The notes: generated by a model not told the origin, from the sequence alone. DNA of 64,000 bases from Temnothorax longispinosus (GCF_030848805.1 NC_092361.1:10249928-10313927); one strand, 5' to 3'. Numbered from the stretch's first letter, positions 1-11,360 are shown. Numbers and translations: made by a program.

Positions 1-1370
1 TCTTTTGCCGCGACACCGATATTTTATACCCCCCCCTCCGGAGCGATAGACTCGGTGGGGGTAAGGTAAATGCACCTATTTGCGTCCATGTAAGGGTTAT
101 AGCAGAATAGAAGACCAATATACGAGTATAATCTATTCCAATTTGATTAAAAATCATTACTGATTGAAAAAAATATATTTCTTTATGGAAAAAAGCTTTT
201 GTTTTGACAAATTGCTACATATTGCACCGGAAAATTCTAAAATTACGCGAAGGTATTATTGTACGTCGTTGCGTCCGCCTGATTAGTTTTCGAACGTATT
301 TGCGTCCATTGCGTTCCCCCTTTGCGTCAGGACGCAAACTAGTAGAACGATTTGACTGCACTATTTTGCGTCCGTCATGGTCATGGATAAAACGAATATG
401 TATTGAATGTTTTCGGTCGCAAATAGAAACAGAATGTGTAGGGCCCCCATTTGCGTCTGCTCTTCAGAGGTTATGGTGGACTTGAATTATTCTGATAAAA
501 CTTATGTTACTTTATAAGTTGTGCCGCAGAAAAAAACAGTGCACATCGAAAAAGTGATATTTTTCGCATCATTCACGACAATTTTTAGCATGAATACACT
601 GACGATTCAATTACTTTGAATATTTGAAGCAACCAGACGCATGCATGTACATTAGGATGTTGTTGCGTTGCTTTGCTACTATTGTATGAAATTAATAATT
701 TACTGACCTTTCGTGTGATGAAATCACACGTTTTGAGTAGCTTGTGGAGCTGGATTGCTTAAAACACTTGGACTTACTTCGTGATTATTTCTCAGGATCC
801 GCAACAACGATAAAAATGACAGTCACTTTCACCGTCCGATCTACTAAGAATTTGCCCTCAGATTACGCGTATACACAGATGGTCATTCACGGCGCGCACT
901 ATGAAAGTTGAAACCGTGTTATATTTTTTTAATTTCAATGAAACACATTTTAAAATAGACGCAATTATAGAATATTGTCTATAGAATGAAATAAATATTC
1001 TTCATGAATCAATAAGTGTGGATATTAATTGATTTTATTACTTTTTAATCAGATTCGGACGCAAATAGGTGCACGGACGCAAATAGGTGCATTTACCTTA
1101 GCCGATCTTCGTGCGAGCCGCGCGCCGGTCGGAGCGGTGAGGAATCACGCGCTCTCACACTCGGCGAAGATCGGCTATCGTCGGCGCTTATCGGAGCTCC
1201 GAAGGGATATTGGTGCCGTGAGCTGCTAATGCTTGTGCACATGATAATTACTTGTGAGATTAAAAAAGGTAGGCGCACCGCGCTTTGTCTTCGCCCGACG
1301 GATGATCGGTCGGGCGGCATCCGGCTGGTGTTGGGCGAGAGACGATGCATTTTAGGGGTGCATTGTTACA
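1..1370 (-). mobile_element. Ty3-type LTR (5' end at 1370), split by an insertion
   Basis: On the minus strand the LTR starts with TGTAACAATGCACCCC at 1370 and runs off the window edge. It aligns along its length with the plus-strand copy at 62227-62545: the same gcatcgtctc stem, the same cgcccgacggat block, and a matching TATA box (near 35-47 here, near 62509 there). A more diverged relative starts at 28518. The copy is cut in two (1-61 and 1101-1370) by the TIR element at 64-1098. No internal retrotransposon sequence is attached, so this is a fragment or solo LTR. Assignment to Ty3 is inference from the TG start, length and promoter layout. Confidence 0.7.
64..1098. mobile_element. Non-autonomous TIR DNA transposon with TA target duplication
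   Basis: The ends are perfect inverted repeats of 24 bp (AGGTAAATGCACCTATTTGC continuing GTCC), flanked by TA at 62-63 and 1099-1100. The homologous LTR at about 62.49 kb lacks the insert, so it serves as an empty site and confirms the boundaries. The 1,035-bp element has no credible transposase; the short open frame at 204-485 has no recognisable domain. The terminal motif TTTGCGTCC recurs inside, near 79, 266, 300, 363 and on the other strand near 1058 and 1075, with a close variant near 322. TA duplication suggests the Tc1/mariner/pogo group, but the terminal bases do not identify a family. Confidence 0.85.
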
Positions 1371-2007
1371 AGATATTAGCTTGTTGTTTATTAAAAAGAT
1401 ATTATCAAATATAACTGAGAAATATAATAGTTTGTATCAATACTAAGGAAAGTAATTTGTTGATATATATGTGTATAGATAGTACACATATAAGCAAATT
1501 ACTTCCTTTACTGACACAATATTCTCAGTCATTCACACAAGACTCAGAAATTTGTATAGTTGCATGTTGTAAGTTGTTAACAAACTGCGAGAAATAGGTG
1601 AAACTGATTATATTATTGACAAAATATCCATGATTCTGTATTTATCTCGTAAATGTAAACAAACACTTTCTCCATGTTTACTCTACAAGAAATACACGTT
1701 ATACAAACTTCACTGTTCCTAATGTTACTTTATAATACCTAAAAGAAGCATCAAAATTGTGAAATTTTAATTTGTTATATCTTCTAAATCAATGCCGTCC
1801 TCCACTCTTTTCTTACAAAGAATTACTCAGAAAAACTTTCCCTACAACACATTTAAATGATATTAAAATCAGTGAGGTGTAACCTTTTATACAGTTATTT
1901 TATGAAGACACATCAATAAACACGAAACTAAAAGAATTATCCTTCTATTCCGATATTTCTCCAAACAATCGATATTTCAATGATGTCTATATAAATCATT
2001 ATACATA
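1371..2007. other. AT-rich stretch without a gene
   Basis: I see no coding potential here. An imperfect hairpin lies at about 1442-1510 (arms AAGGAAAGTAATTTG and CAAATTACTTCCTTT). It resembles part of the inverted-repeat family seen near 57.4, 61.75 and 63.4 kb (shared tatagacaatacacat-like core), so it is probably a truncated copy of that family. Confidence 0.5.
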
Positions 2008-2795
2008 TCTATACTATTATTATAAAGCAACAGGGTTTGCATTTTTTTTGTCCGCTATGATCTCGGAAACCAATGGACCGAATTTTTACCAAACGTATAT
2101 GAAATAGGGGTAGAATTTCCCGGGGAGTGCTATAGGGTGTATAGTTTTTTGTTACCGATCTTTTGAAAACCGGTTTTTCTAATTTCTTCAATTTTTCAGG
2201 AAATAATTGGCCGAATCTCAAAGAATTATAGATCAAGCAGGGGCAGAATTTTTCGGGGAGTGCTATAAAGTGTATAATTTTTCGTTACCGATCTTTTTGG
2301 AAGCCGGTACGGAAATTTTTTCAATTTTTCGGGAATTTATTGACCGAATCTTAAAGAAGTAGTGGTAGAATTTTACGGGGAGTGCCATGATGTGTACAGT
2401 TTTTGTTACCGATCTTTTTGGAAACCGGTTTTTTTAATTTTTCCAATTTTTAGGGAAATAATTGGTTGAATCTCAAAAAATTATACATGAAGAAGGAGTA
2501 TAATTTTTCGTGCTATAAAGTGTACTATTTTTTGTTACCGATCTTTTTGGAAACCGGTTCGGAATGACTGAATCTCAAAGAATTGTACATAAAGTAGGGG
2601 TTGAATTTCCCGAGGAGTGCCATAAAGTATATAATTTTTCGTTACCGATCTTTTAAAAATCAGTTTTTTTAATTTTTTCAATTTTTCGGGAAATAATAAG
2701 GGGGAGGGGGAGGGGGAAGGAGGGAAAGAAAGAGAGACTATTTGCGTGTCTTAATACACATGTTCTCCGGGGCGAAGCCCGGCGAGGCATGCTAG
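2008..2795 (+). mobile_element. Non-autonomous Helitron
   Basis: All canonical Helitron end marks are visible. The 5' end is TCTATACTATTATTATAAAG at 2008. The 3' end is CTAG at 2792-2795, preceded about 12 bp upstream by a GC hairpin (CCGGGGCGAAGCCCGG). Insertion is between A (2007) and T (2796) without duplication. The inside is about five degenerate tandem units of roughly 100-135 bp, each containing the block gttaccgatctttt and a ggggagtgc block. There is no Rep/helicase, so it depends on an autonomous relative. Confidence 0.88.
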
Positions 2796-2850
2796 TTTGT
2801 TATAAAATGAAAATTCTAATAAGAATTCTTCTAACCATTAGTGACCCATT

Positions 2851-2888
<38 letters not shown>

Positions 2889-3640
2889 TACTCCGGCACA
2901 AAATTAGAGGATTACCTATTCTGCCTTCGAAAAATAGGCAAATTTTAAAAGAGTATAACTTCGTCAAAAATGATCATAATAAGATGTTCTAAAAAGCATT
3001 TTAAAGATTAAAGTTTCTACTTTTCAGACTGGTTTCAGAAAATAATTTTACTCATTTTTTTACGAAGTTACACGGATACAAATGGAGATCCGTTAAATCT
3101 CAAAAGTTTATACAAACTTTGCAAGGTTCCATGGCGTAAATTAACAATCGCAAACAAACGTAATTTACAGCTTTCGAAAGAGTGAATCTTTACCTTTGAT
3201 TTGCATTTTTGTTGATTGTTGTACGATTTTTTTTCACCGAGTTATTAAACATTGAAGCAAAAACCGTCATTTTGACTTTGACTGCTCACAGAAGACGAAC
3301 GGAGTAGTGCTCAATATTTAATTTAAAAAAAAAGAAAAAGAAGGTAAAAATTTTCTCTTTAAGGTGCTTCTATCATTTTTTTGAGTAAAATCTTTATATC
3401 AAAAACAATTAAAGAAAATTAAATTAAAGGATTACTAAATTATTGCAAGAAAATTGTCGATCTTTGAACTGTTGTAACTTCGTGAAAAAAAATCGTACAA
3501 CAATCTTTATGGAATCATTTTAAAGGGTGGAGTCTCTACTTTCACCTCCATGAGTTGATTTTTCCCGAAGATGCTTTACACTAGAAAGTGAGGTGAGTAA
3601 TTCACCCCCAGTGGTCAGTGGCGGCTCTTGGGAGCTTTTA
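2796..3640. other. AT-rich intergenic DNA with a short TA run
   Basis: A (TA)n run occupies about 2866-2890. Between 2940 and 3545 several short phrases recur in diverged form and on both strands, for example acttcgt(c/g)aaaaa and ttgtacgatttttttt with its complement near 3490. This suggests an old, decayed repeat. No gene or structured RNA is apparent. Confidence 0.45.
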
Positions 3641-3649
3641 AGGGCTCTT

Positions 3650-4290
3650 GGGAAACGTCACTGATACGGGTATGGCGAACCCGAAATACCCGAGCTCGGG
3701 CAAGCTGGGCTCGTTAGTCACGGTGAAGACAACCAGCCTAAGGGAAAGACACCCCGAAATAAAACCGCCTTTTGAAGGTATATGATAAACAAAAGAACAA
3801 GGAAAGACGTACCGCCCCAGAGCGATCGGACGCAGGGGCCGGCGAGAGAGGGGTATCGTCCCAGCCCCCCTCCCGTCGTCATCAAATGATGGGCTAGCCG
3901 CTGAGTCAAGGGTGTGCTCAGAGGTGGCATCAGCTATCGTCCAAGAGATGCGGGAAATAAGGGACGAGGTAATTTGGGCTGCTATGTCGGAGCGGGAGGT
4001 TGACGAAAAGACGTTTTTTGAGGGTGAGTTGAGTAGCAGGAGGATCGCAAATCTCAGTCTTGCCGACCTGGCTTTGAGAGGGAAGGTGATCATGTTTACT
4101 CCTCCCATTGTGAGTGACTATGAGACGGGAATGTCACGAGTGCACAATGGGGCGGAGATGATTATGTAGATCTTTGAGAAGCTTTGGCGCAGAAAAAGGG
4201 AGTAGGACGCTTTCGCTCTTAAACTCGAGGGGGTCCTCACACGAGCGTGCGAGAGGAGGGAGGCGGATCTCCGCTAGAGATCCGTATAGA
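3650..4290 (+). pseudogene. R1-like non-LTR retrotransposon ORF1 remnant (5' part)
   Basis: A GC-rich plus-strand segment reads as a broken protein frame: a lysine/proline-rich start near 3672 (MANPKYPSSG), a stop near 3787, then a charged helical stretch (about 3915-4165) ending in a stop. I read it as the 5' part of a gag-like ORF1 because, after removing the Harbinger insertion (4295-9016), the next bases encode a coiled-coil-like EISDLKKKV and then R1-type ORF2 sequence. The zinc-knuckle part is missing here but present in the neighbouring copy near 12.72 kb. The family call is inference from context; the protein itself is not distinctive. Confidence 0.4.
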
Positions 4291-4433
4291 ATACGTTTGT
4301 TCTTTTCGACTGAACTCGTTGCACTAGTTCAGGCACTAGAACTGCAGCAGTACAGGCAAGGACAGCACAAATTTTCATGAGTGCAAGAACACTGTAACAG
4401 TGAAAAGAACACAATAGTGCAGAAGTCAATACA

Positions 4434-6024
4434 ATGGCGCACGTTGTAGATGATAGAATTGTAGAGTTAGAACTTGCGTCTTCAGATGAAAAAGATTTTT
4501 ATTTATTACCACCATTACCACCAATTCTGAATGAAGATAATGTTGAAGAAGGTAATACAAAATTTATAACAAATTTATTACGAACAAAATAAAAATCTTA
4601 AAAAGATGTAGGTAATCTAACCTCTAACCTGAATTATATTTTATATTTAGATTACAATGAATTGCAAATATTTCATCCAATTCTTGGAATGATTCAACGA
4701 ATAGAACACGTAAGAATACATAATTATGTGGAAAACGTTATTCGAAATTATAACAACATTGATTTTATTATGCACTTCCGTTTATCAAGAGAAGTAGCAT
4801 ACCATTTAATAGACCAATTCCATGTATCTGAGATATTTACTTCTTTACAAGGTACGGGTATATTAAAAAATTGTTTTTATTTAATAATCTTTTAAAAAGA
4901 GAATACGATCATAACGCATATATTACTTTTACAGAAGGAGGACGTTTAAAAGTAACTGCAGAAAAACACATTTTATGTTATCTATGGTTTGTAGGCCATG
5001 AAAGTGCCGGTTATCGCGATGTGGCTGATCGATTTGGGATAACTATTAGCGTTTTACATAAAATTATTACTAGAGTAACTGATTTCATTATGTCTTTAGC
5101 ACCCAATATTATTCGATATCCAACTGCAGATGAAAAAGAAGAAACAGCTTTTTATTATCACTATGAGAAAGAGTTTCCTGGTGTAATCGGTATTTTATTA
5201 TTTTAATCGATATTTACATTTTTGTTCATATTTATATTGATATTTCTATTGATTTTGTTTCATTCTGTTTGATATCTGTTTTTTTAATTTTTTTTAGGTG
5301 CTATAGACGGTTCTCATATTAGAGTAGATAAACCTATAGAAGATCCTAACTCGTATATTAATAGGAAACAATATTTTTCGTTGCATCTTCAAGGCGTAGT
5401 CAATCACAACATGAAATTTATTGATGTATTCGTCGGATATCCTGGTAGCGTTCATGACGCAAGGGTATTTAGAAACTCACCAATTCGTAATGATCTTCGT
5501 GAACTTTGCGGAGGTTAGTTACAAAGTACATTAAATAAAACGTGATTAAAATTATAAGAACGATTGACAGCTAAGTTATTAATTGAAATGTTATTAATCT
5601 TTTTTTAGATAATTACTACCTATTAGGGGACAGTGCGTATCCCTGCCTAAAACAATTAATTGTCCCATACAGAGATAATGGGCATTTAACACGTGCACAA
5701 AGAAATTTTAACCAAAAATTGAGTTCTTGTCGCGTAGTTATAGAGAACGCTTTTGGTTGTCTGAAACAACGGTTTAGGCAATTATATCATTTTAAGTTAC
5801 GCGATATAATAAGAATGGTCCGCATTATACACGCCTGTTGTGTACTTCATAATATGGCGAACGCAAGAGAAGTAGAATATTTTGAAGCACCTATGGAGGA
5901 TGAATATCCAGATATTGAAGTGCAAGGTCAACATATTGAACAGCGCATTAATGAAATACCAAGAGAAAATGAAACTGGAATACATATTCGCGACGAAATA
6001 TGCCGCCAATTGAATATTCAATAA
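4434..6024 (+). CDS. Harbinger-type DDE transposase (5 exons, intact)
   Basis: Exons 4434-4551, 4651-4851, 4935-5189, 5298-5513 and 5609-6024 join with GT-AG borders, all introns in phase 1, to 1,206 nt (401 residues plus stop) with no interruption. This is a HARBI1/DDE_Tnp_4 nuclease: an N-terminal helical part, a helix-turn-helix-like stretch (AGYRDVADRFGITISVLHK), then the catalytic residues in GAIDGSHI, LLGDSAYP and VIENAFG. These give the D, D and E expected for strand cleavage and transfer. It would act in the nucleus on the element's termini together with the Myb-like partner. The short introns (about 80-110 nt) end in T-rich acceptors. The length suits the family. Expression cannot be judged from sequence. 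Confidence 0.88.
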
Positions 6025-6087
6025 ACAAGTAAACATAATAAAAAATGCATTATTATATTTCAAATATTTTGTAACCAACTTTTATCT

Positions 6088-6672
6088 GTACATATTTTTT
6101 ACATTTGTAAATTATAAGGAAAATAAAATTAAAAAAAAAACGTAAATTTTACTTAAACATAATAAACTCCGTCCTGACTCGGATTCATTCGCGAATCGAT
6201 GGTGGATCGAACCAATTTAGAGTTTTGTGTTAATTAATTCTAGCTAGCCACACTTGTTTTTTTTCGAATGCTTAATTCGTCATGATCTAGTCCCGTGAGA
6301 CCGCTCGACTTTATCGCATCGTCATTTTCTAATTAATGTTCTTAAACTTGTAATGTGTTATGTTAGTGAAAACTAGAAAATCGAATATAACGGTTAAATT
6401 AAATAATCGTTTCCACGGTGGCAGACTGCGCGCTTACTCGCCCAATTGAAAACCTGTTCTAGGATATTTATCTTATTTTCGTATTGATAAAATTTATCGC
6501 GCGCTCACGCATCAACCAAAATAATTCTGGTTTTACAATCGCCGGTTACATTCTATAAATAAACGTAGCCTTTTCTCTTTCTTTCCCTCGCCGAAACATA
6601 TTTTTTACATTTGTAAATTATAAGGAAAATAAAATTTAAAAAAACGTAAATATTACTTAAACATAATAAACA
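6088..6672. repeat. Direct repeats (about 80 bp) flanking a 430-bp segment inside Harbinger 1
   Basis: The sequence at 6088-6169 (cattttttacatttgtaaa-like, ending taaacataataaac) recurs at 6597-6672 with only a few differences. Between them lies an unrelated segment, 6170-6596, starting tccgtcctgactcggatt and ending ctcgccgaaa. The structure resembles a segmental duplication or an insertion that copied its flank. The segment has no open frame, and a similar sequence is not seen elsewhere in the window. Confidence 0.6.
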
Positions 6673-6774
6673 AAACGAACAGTAATTTATATATCTTCCT
6701 TTCTTCCTTTGGTTTCTTTATTTTCTTTGGTTTAAATCCTATTTCTATTTGTCTGTTTATAAGTTCTGTTTTGT

Positions 6775-8702
6775 CTATTTTTGTCTGTTTATAAGTTCCT
6801 TTAAAAGCATATTTTTTTCTTCTCTTAATTTATTTGAAGTTTCTAATTGTTCTTGTATTTTCTTCAGAAATTGCTCGTAACTAATTCTCATTTCTTTGTA
6901 CTCTGTAAGTATTTGCCTTTGTATTTCTAATTTATTTTCTTTTTCTTGCGCAGCATCATTTATAAACTTTTCAACAGTTTCTTGACACTTTTCTACTATT
7001 CGTGTAGTACTCCCTATTTTTTTTCGCTTTTGCTTTGTAATAATCTATAAAAAATATATATATATGTACACATGTAACATGTTTGAAATTATATATAATT
7101 ATCTTTTTTACATTAATGAAATATAGAAAATTATATGTAATTGTTTCGCCAATAATTAATAAACAAGAAAGACTCTATTTTTATATTCGACAACGTTTGG
7201 CTAATGTCGTGACAATTCGACCATTGATTTTGGTCAGATTAATCGTCAAGACTTTTTCGACCATGGATGGGTTCAAAACCAATGGTCGAATTGTCACATT
7301 AGCCAAACGTTGTCGAATATAAAAATAGAGTCTTTCTCGTTAATGGAATATATTTCATTATACCTTGCTGGTATAATTACTTCCTGTAGTAGTGTCCCTC
7401 GTCATTCCTATTTCGATTGCATTATCATTTTCCTCTTGTATATTATGAGATAGTATGTTTGAATTTTCATCTGAATTTGTATTTGGATCAGAAATAAATC
7501 TACAATAATATAACATATAGATTTATGTTCATTAAATGTTAATAACATATTAATTATTATACAGAGTAGTCCACATAACTCTTTACAGTCTGATATCTTG
7601 GAAACTATTTCATTAAAAGGTTTAGGTCTTGAATTGTGTAGATCTGAAAGGTCTTCAGATCTAATTCAAGACCTAAACATTCAAAACCTTTAAAATCGAT
7701 AAAATAGTTTCCAAGATATCAAGCTGTAAAGAATTATGTGTGGGCTATCTCCTGTATATTAATATTTATTTATATACTTTTTTTAAGTAAGAAAAATATT
7801 AAATAAACCTACTGAGATGTACTTGCTCTCACATTTTCTCGTAAAATTAAACCTTCTCTGCCAGAAACAGCCAAAGATTCTACATTATGCTTAGAACCTA
7901 AAAGTTCTGTTAATTCCCTATAATAATAAATAATGTTAATTTATATATTAATCCTTTATATATTACAAGTTTTCAAATTACAATAAAAATTGAAACTTAC
8001 GCTTGATATGGACATGTTGTACGCCCTCTGCCCGTCTGTTTATTATTTGTAATCATGTTTTTAAATGACCTTTCAAGAGATTTATATTTGTTTTCGATTT
8101 GAATAACTGTAACATTGTATCCTTCTGATTGCATAACTTCACGTATTTTGTCCCATAATATTTTTCTTGTTTTGATTTTTCGGTTTATCAAAAGTTCTAT
8201 TTTTTCTTTGTATATACTTAAAAACAATTTGGTACTCGCATCGGTCCAAGCAAAAGTATCATCTATTCTACGTTTTTCTTGTATAATCGTATTATTTTCA
8301 TTTTGTATTACTGGAGGAGATATTATATTTTCTTTATTTATTGATGTATTGTTTGTAGTTTCATGTAATTTTACATATACTTTTCTATTGTCAACAGTAC
8401 ATTCTAATCCATCACAAGTAAAATCTATTCTTTATATGGTACTTGAAATTGCAAACCTCCTTAAAAAATAAATATCAACAAACATTATATGTATAATTTT
8501 TTACATTAAATGTATTTATTATATTAAAATAATTGAAATACTATATATTTATATATATATTAAAGTTTTTATATTTACTTATATTTATGTTTAGATAATT
8601 AATTTTCGTACCTTCCAAAGTACATGTGACAAATCCGTTTACATCTACTAAAATGTTTCCACTTGAATCTTTTGATATCACAGCAAATTCTTGGTCTTCC
8701 AT
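6775..8702 (-). CDS. Myb/SANT-like accessory protein of Harbinger 1 (5 exons, intact)
   Basis: Minus-strand exons 8702-8612, 8424-8001, 7917-7813, 7499-7364 and 7044-6775 join at GT-AG borders to 1,026 nt (341 residues plus stop) with the frame kept throughout. The start is MEDQEFAV. A trihelix/MSANTD-type DNA-binding domain begins at FAWTDASTKLFLSIYK and continues through WDKIREVM and NKYKSLERSFK. The C-terminus is a long charged coiled coil (from IVEKCQETVEKFI to the end). In PIF/Harbinger elements the Myb-like protein brings the transposase to the nucleus and to the termini; that role is inferred from the family. Introns 3 and 4 carry MITEs without harming the frame. The exon 2 acceptor (8425/8426) was chosen because it alone keeps the frame. 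Confidence 0.8.
7135..7345. mobile_element. MITE in intron 4 of the Myb-like gene
   Basis: Inverted arms start GAAAGACTCTATTTTTATAT on the left (from about 7165) and are mirrored on the right to about 7340. The middle contains paired cgaccattg/caatggtcg. The same family forms the arms around the 28S rRNA fragment at 18.9-19.35 kb, whose right arm shows that the full terminus extends outward (gtttcgccaataattaat). The right end of this copy is therefore slightly short. Confidence 0.75.
7562..7754. mobile_element. MITE with TA duplication in intron 3 of the Myb-like gene
   Basis: Inverted arms (CAGAGTAGTCCACATAACTC and, mirrored, ending CTCCTG) cover most of the 193 bp, with TA at 7560-7561 and 7755-7756. 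The TA site fits a Tc1/mariner-type MITE. It lies wholly inside an intron (7500-7812). Confidence 0.75.
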
Positions 8703-9029
8703 TTTTTCTCGTTTATTTCTTTAATAGGGGGTTTTTTCCGTTTGTCCTCGGTTGAGAAAATATTTCTTTAATATTTTATCTTTAGGTTATGAATTTCTGT
8801 TTACTATTCCAAATTGACTGCTAAACTCTGCACTGCACTGGCTGACCCTGCTCAAGACCTGGGGCAAGAAGTACAGTGAACTGTTACACTGCGTTCGGTT
8901 GTACTGTTGAAAAGAACAGCATTACATGACGTCACTACTGGTCTCTAGTGTCGAAAAGAACGCTTCAGTGCACACTTCTTGAACTAGTGCAACGAGTTCA
9001 GCCGAAAAGAACAAACCTAATAAGGAAAT

Positions 9030-9960
9030 CTCTGACCTTAAGAAGAAGGTCTAAGGCTTGCTCTCCCCCCCCCCCGGCTTCTGGGTCACCGGCTACGCCA
9101 ATGACACGTTCCTGGGAGTCGAGAGGAAAAGCTGGGAGGAGGCCAGACAGTTAACCAATGTAGCAGTGGCCTGTGTGGTGCGAGCCATCAAGGGCCTTGG
9201 GTTGCGGGCTCCCCAGAAAACCCAGGCGGCCTATTTTCACGGCCGTCGCGGGGGTAAGCCACCCGAGAATACGGCCCTGATGGTGGAGGGAGTCCGCGTT
9301 TCCATAAGGACCCAGCTTAAATTGCTGGGTCTCTGGCTAAACGGCAAGTGGAGCTCTGGCAAGCATTTTGCCCGCATAACCCCTAGGGCGTAAGCTGTGT
9401 AGACTGATGCCAAACCTTAAGGGCGTGGACAGCAGGGCTCGCCGACTCTACAGCGGAGTGATACATTCGGTGGCCCTTTACGGGGGTCCCGATATGGGCC
9501 CCTGATGGAGCTCTTGGCGGATAAATACGCCTATGTGTTTTGGCGTATGCGGGAGCTTCAGAAAAGGGGAGGATCCGAGGCAACTATATCGTAGGAGGGT
9601 CGTCGACGCCGTCCAGCCACACCTGGAAGCATGGATAGCCAGGCGGAGACGCGGGCTCACGTTTCATATGACACAGGTGCTCACCGGGCATGGATGCTTT
9701 GATGAATACCTGTGTCGTATAAGAAAGAAAAGCACCACACAGTGTCACCACTGCGGAGACGACATGGACTCGGCGCAGCACACGCTGGAGCACTGCCCAG
9801 CGTGAGCGGGTGAGCGCCGGGTCCTGCGCTCCGCAGTGGGTCAGGACCTCTCCCTCTCGGCCGTAGTGGCGGTGATGGTCGAGGGGGAGGCGAGGGAGCA
9901 GTGGCGCGCCATGGCGTAGTTTTGCAACATCGTCATGGCCGCCAAAAAGGAGCCCTTATG
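9030..9960 (+). pseudogene. R1-like ORF2 remnant: reverse transcriptase end and C-terminal zinc region
   Basis: The remnant opens with a coiled-coil-like tail of ORF1 (9030-9055), then a C-run (9064-9075) and a jump into reverse transcriptase: GYANDTFLGV carries the catalytic YxDD-type box, here YAND. After a frameshift near 9390 the frame from 9533 gives the R1-clade tail: LTGHGCFDEYLCRI, then the CCHC-type cluster CHHCGDDMDSAQHTLEHC, then VGQDLSLSAVVAVMVEG, with stops near 9803 and 9918. This protein would copy the element's RNA at the nicked target. Most of ORF2, including the endonuclease, is deleted, and the element is dead. Its 3' end resumes after the insertion at 9955-11771. Confidence 0.8.
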
Positions 9961-10294
9961 AAAAAGTACACTCAATTTTAATGGTTAACACCCAAATTTG
10001 AGTGTTAACACTAAACTTACGCCCAAATTTGAGAGTTAACACTCAAATTTAGGCGTAAGTTTAGTGTTTGTCATCAAAATTAAGTGTCAACACTTAAATT
10101 TAGGTGTAGATTGAGTGTTGACCATTAAGGTTTAGGTAAGTTGTGGGTTAAATCCTCAATGATGAGTGTATATTGGGAGTTTATTCTCAATGATAAGTGT
10201 AGGTTGGAGATTAAGCCTCAATGTTTAGTGTAGGTTGGAGATTGATCCTCATCGTTGGATGTTGGTTTGGTGTTAGCAGGGTGTTAACCTTTAA

Positions 10295-10431
10295 TGCCCG
10301 TCTACAATAGGTGTTTTAAGCCCTAAGCCGTAAGAACTTAACCAATCACAGTCAATTATTTTCCTCAAATTCAACTGTAATTGAACAATTTCTTAAGGCT
10401 TATGGCTTAAAACACCTATTGTAGACGGGCA
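10295..10431. mobile_element. Palindromic MITE (TGCCCGTC ends)
   Basis: The 137-bp unit has near-perfect inverted arms starting TGCCCGTCTACAATAGGTGT, mirrored to 10431. It resembles in its ends the MITE at 17111-17280 (TGCCCGTA), which has a TTA duplication, so a Harbinger-type origin is likely. Here the flanks are taa and ctt, so the duplication is not clean. Confidence 0.8.
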
Positions 10432-10542
10432 CTTAATGTTCTATGTCGATTTAATCAGTGTCGCCATGATCCCTTTATCGTTGGATGTCGTTTAAATGTT
10501 ATTGTGTTAATCTTTGTTAAGTGTCAATTGACGGGTTGGTTT

Positions 10543-11302
10543 ATTGGAAAAGTGTTCCAGATAAAAGTTGAAAGGTTCGAAGGAGGCTTATAGACGATGT
10601 TATTGGATTTTGGATCCAGAGCCTGTATCGAGTCCAATAGGGCCTAAGTCAAATTTTTTAAAAGAAAACCTCTATTTTTTATTGTACCAGCTTTCTCTAT
10701 TAATTAATTTGGACTTTTGTTTGAAAAATTCTTTTATTTGCTTAATTCTTTTTAAGATATTCAAGGAAAACTTGGTAACTTTTTCAATATTTAGCTTGTA
10801 ATATCTTGATGATTGTTTGCTAGAGAAAAAAATGGTACAGAGAATTTTTTAACTTAATTTTATTTAAAAAATGTGCTGTTGCAATAGTATACTCCAATTA
10901 TTTTTTATATTTGTGTTTGCATCTTCTTGGAGTGTTTACAAATATTTAAAAATATTGGAGTGCTATTGCAACAGCATATTCTTAAGACAAAATCAAAAAG
11001 TCCTCTATACCACTTTTTCTTCTGGCAAACAATTATCAAGATATCATAAACTAAATATTGAAAAAGTTACCAAGTTCTTCCTGAATAACTCAAAAAGTAT
11101 TGGGCAAATAAAAAAATGTTTCAGACAAAAGTTGTTCAAATTTAATAGTAGAGAAAGATGATATAATAAAAAATAGAGATTTTTATTTAAAAAATTTGCC
11201 CAAGGGTCAATACAAAGCCCCAGACCTAAAATCTAATAAAATCGTCTACTGCAACCTCCTTCAAACCCTTCAACTTTTATCTAAAACACTTTTCCAATAA
11301 AC
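10543..11302. repeat. 760-bp palindrome with arms of about 370 bp
   Basis: The left start attggaaaagtgttccagat is mirrored at about 11283-11302. Agreement continues inward (aaaggttcgaaggagg with ggaggttgcagtagac-type variants) to the centre, where gctgttgcaatagtatactc (10876) pairs with gagtgctattgcaacagc (10959). The arms are diverged by perhaps 10-15%, so this is not an assembly artefact of a single read. It is probably a fold-back element inserted into the TIR element. Confidence 0.75.
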
Positions 11303-11360
11303 AAATACTTTCTGAGATAATTTGTGGAAATAATTGGCACACAAAATAGGACCTTATTCT

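Larger units (their letters stand above)
4295..9016. mobile_element. PIF/Harbinger transposon 1, apparently intact and autonomous
   Basis: Inverted termini of 37 bp (GTTTGTTCTTTTCG then CTGAACTCG) lie at 4295-4331 and 8980-9016, and differ at one visible base. Flanking trinucleotides are tac and cta/taa, so a TWA-type duplication is only approximate. The element holds the two convergent genes typical of this superfamily: a DDE nuclease on plus and a Myb/SANT-like DNA-binding protein on minus. Both splice to open frames. Two MITEs sit in introns of the minus gene and a 430-bp segment sits between the two 3' ends. It inserted into an R1-like element. Confidence 0.85.

Noticed and set aside
1229..1414. 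Small plus-strand frame after the TIR element
   Set aside because: It lies antisense in an LTR and ends in AT-rich DNA; no coding signal.
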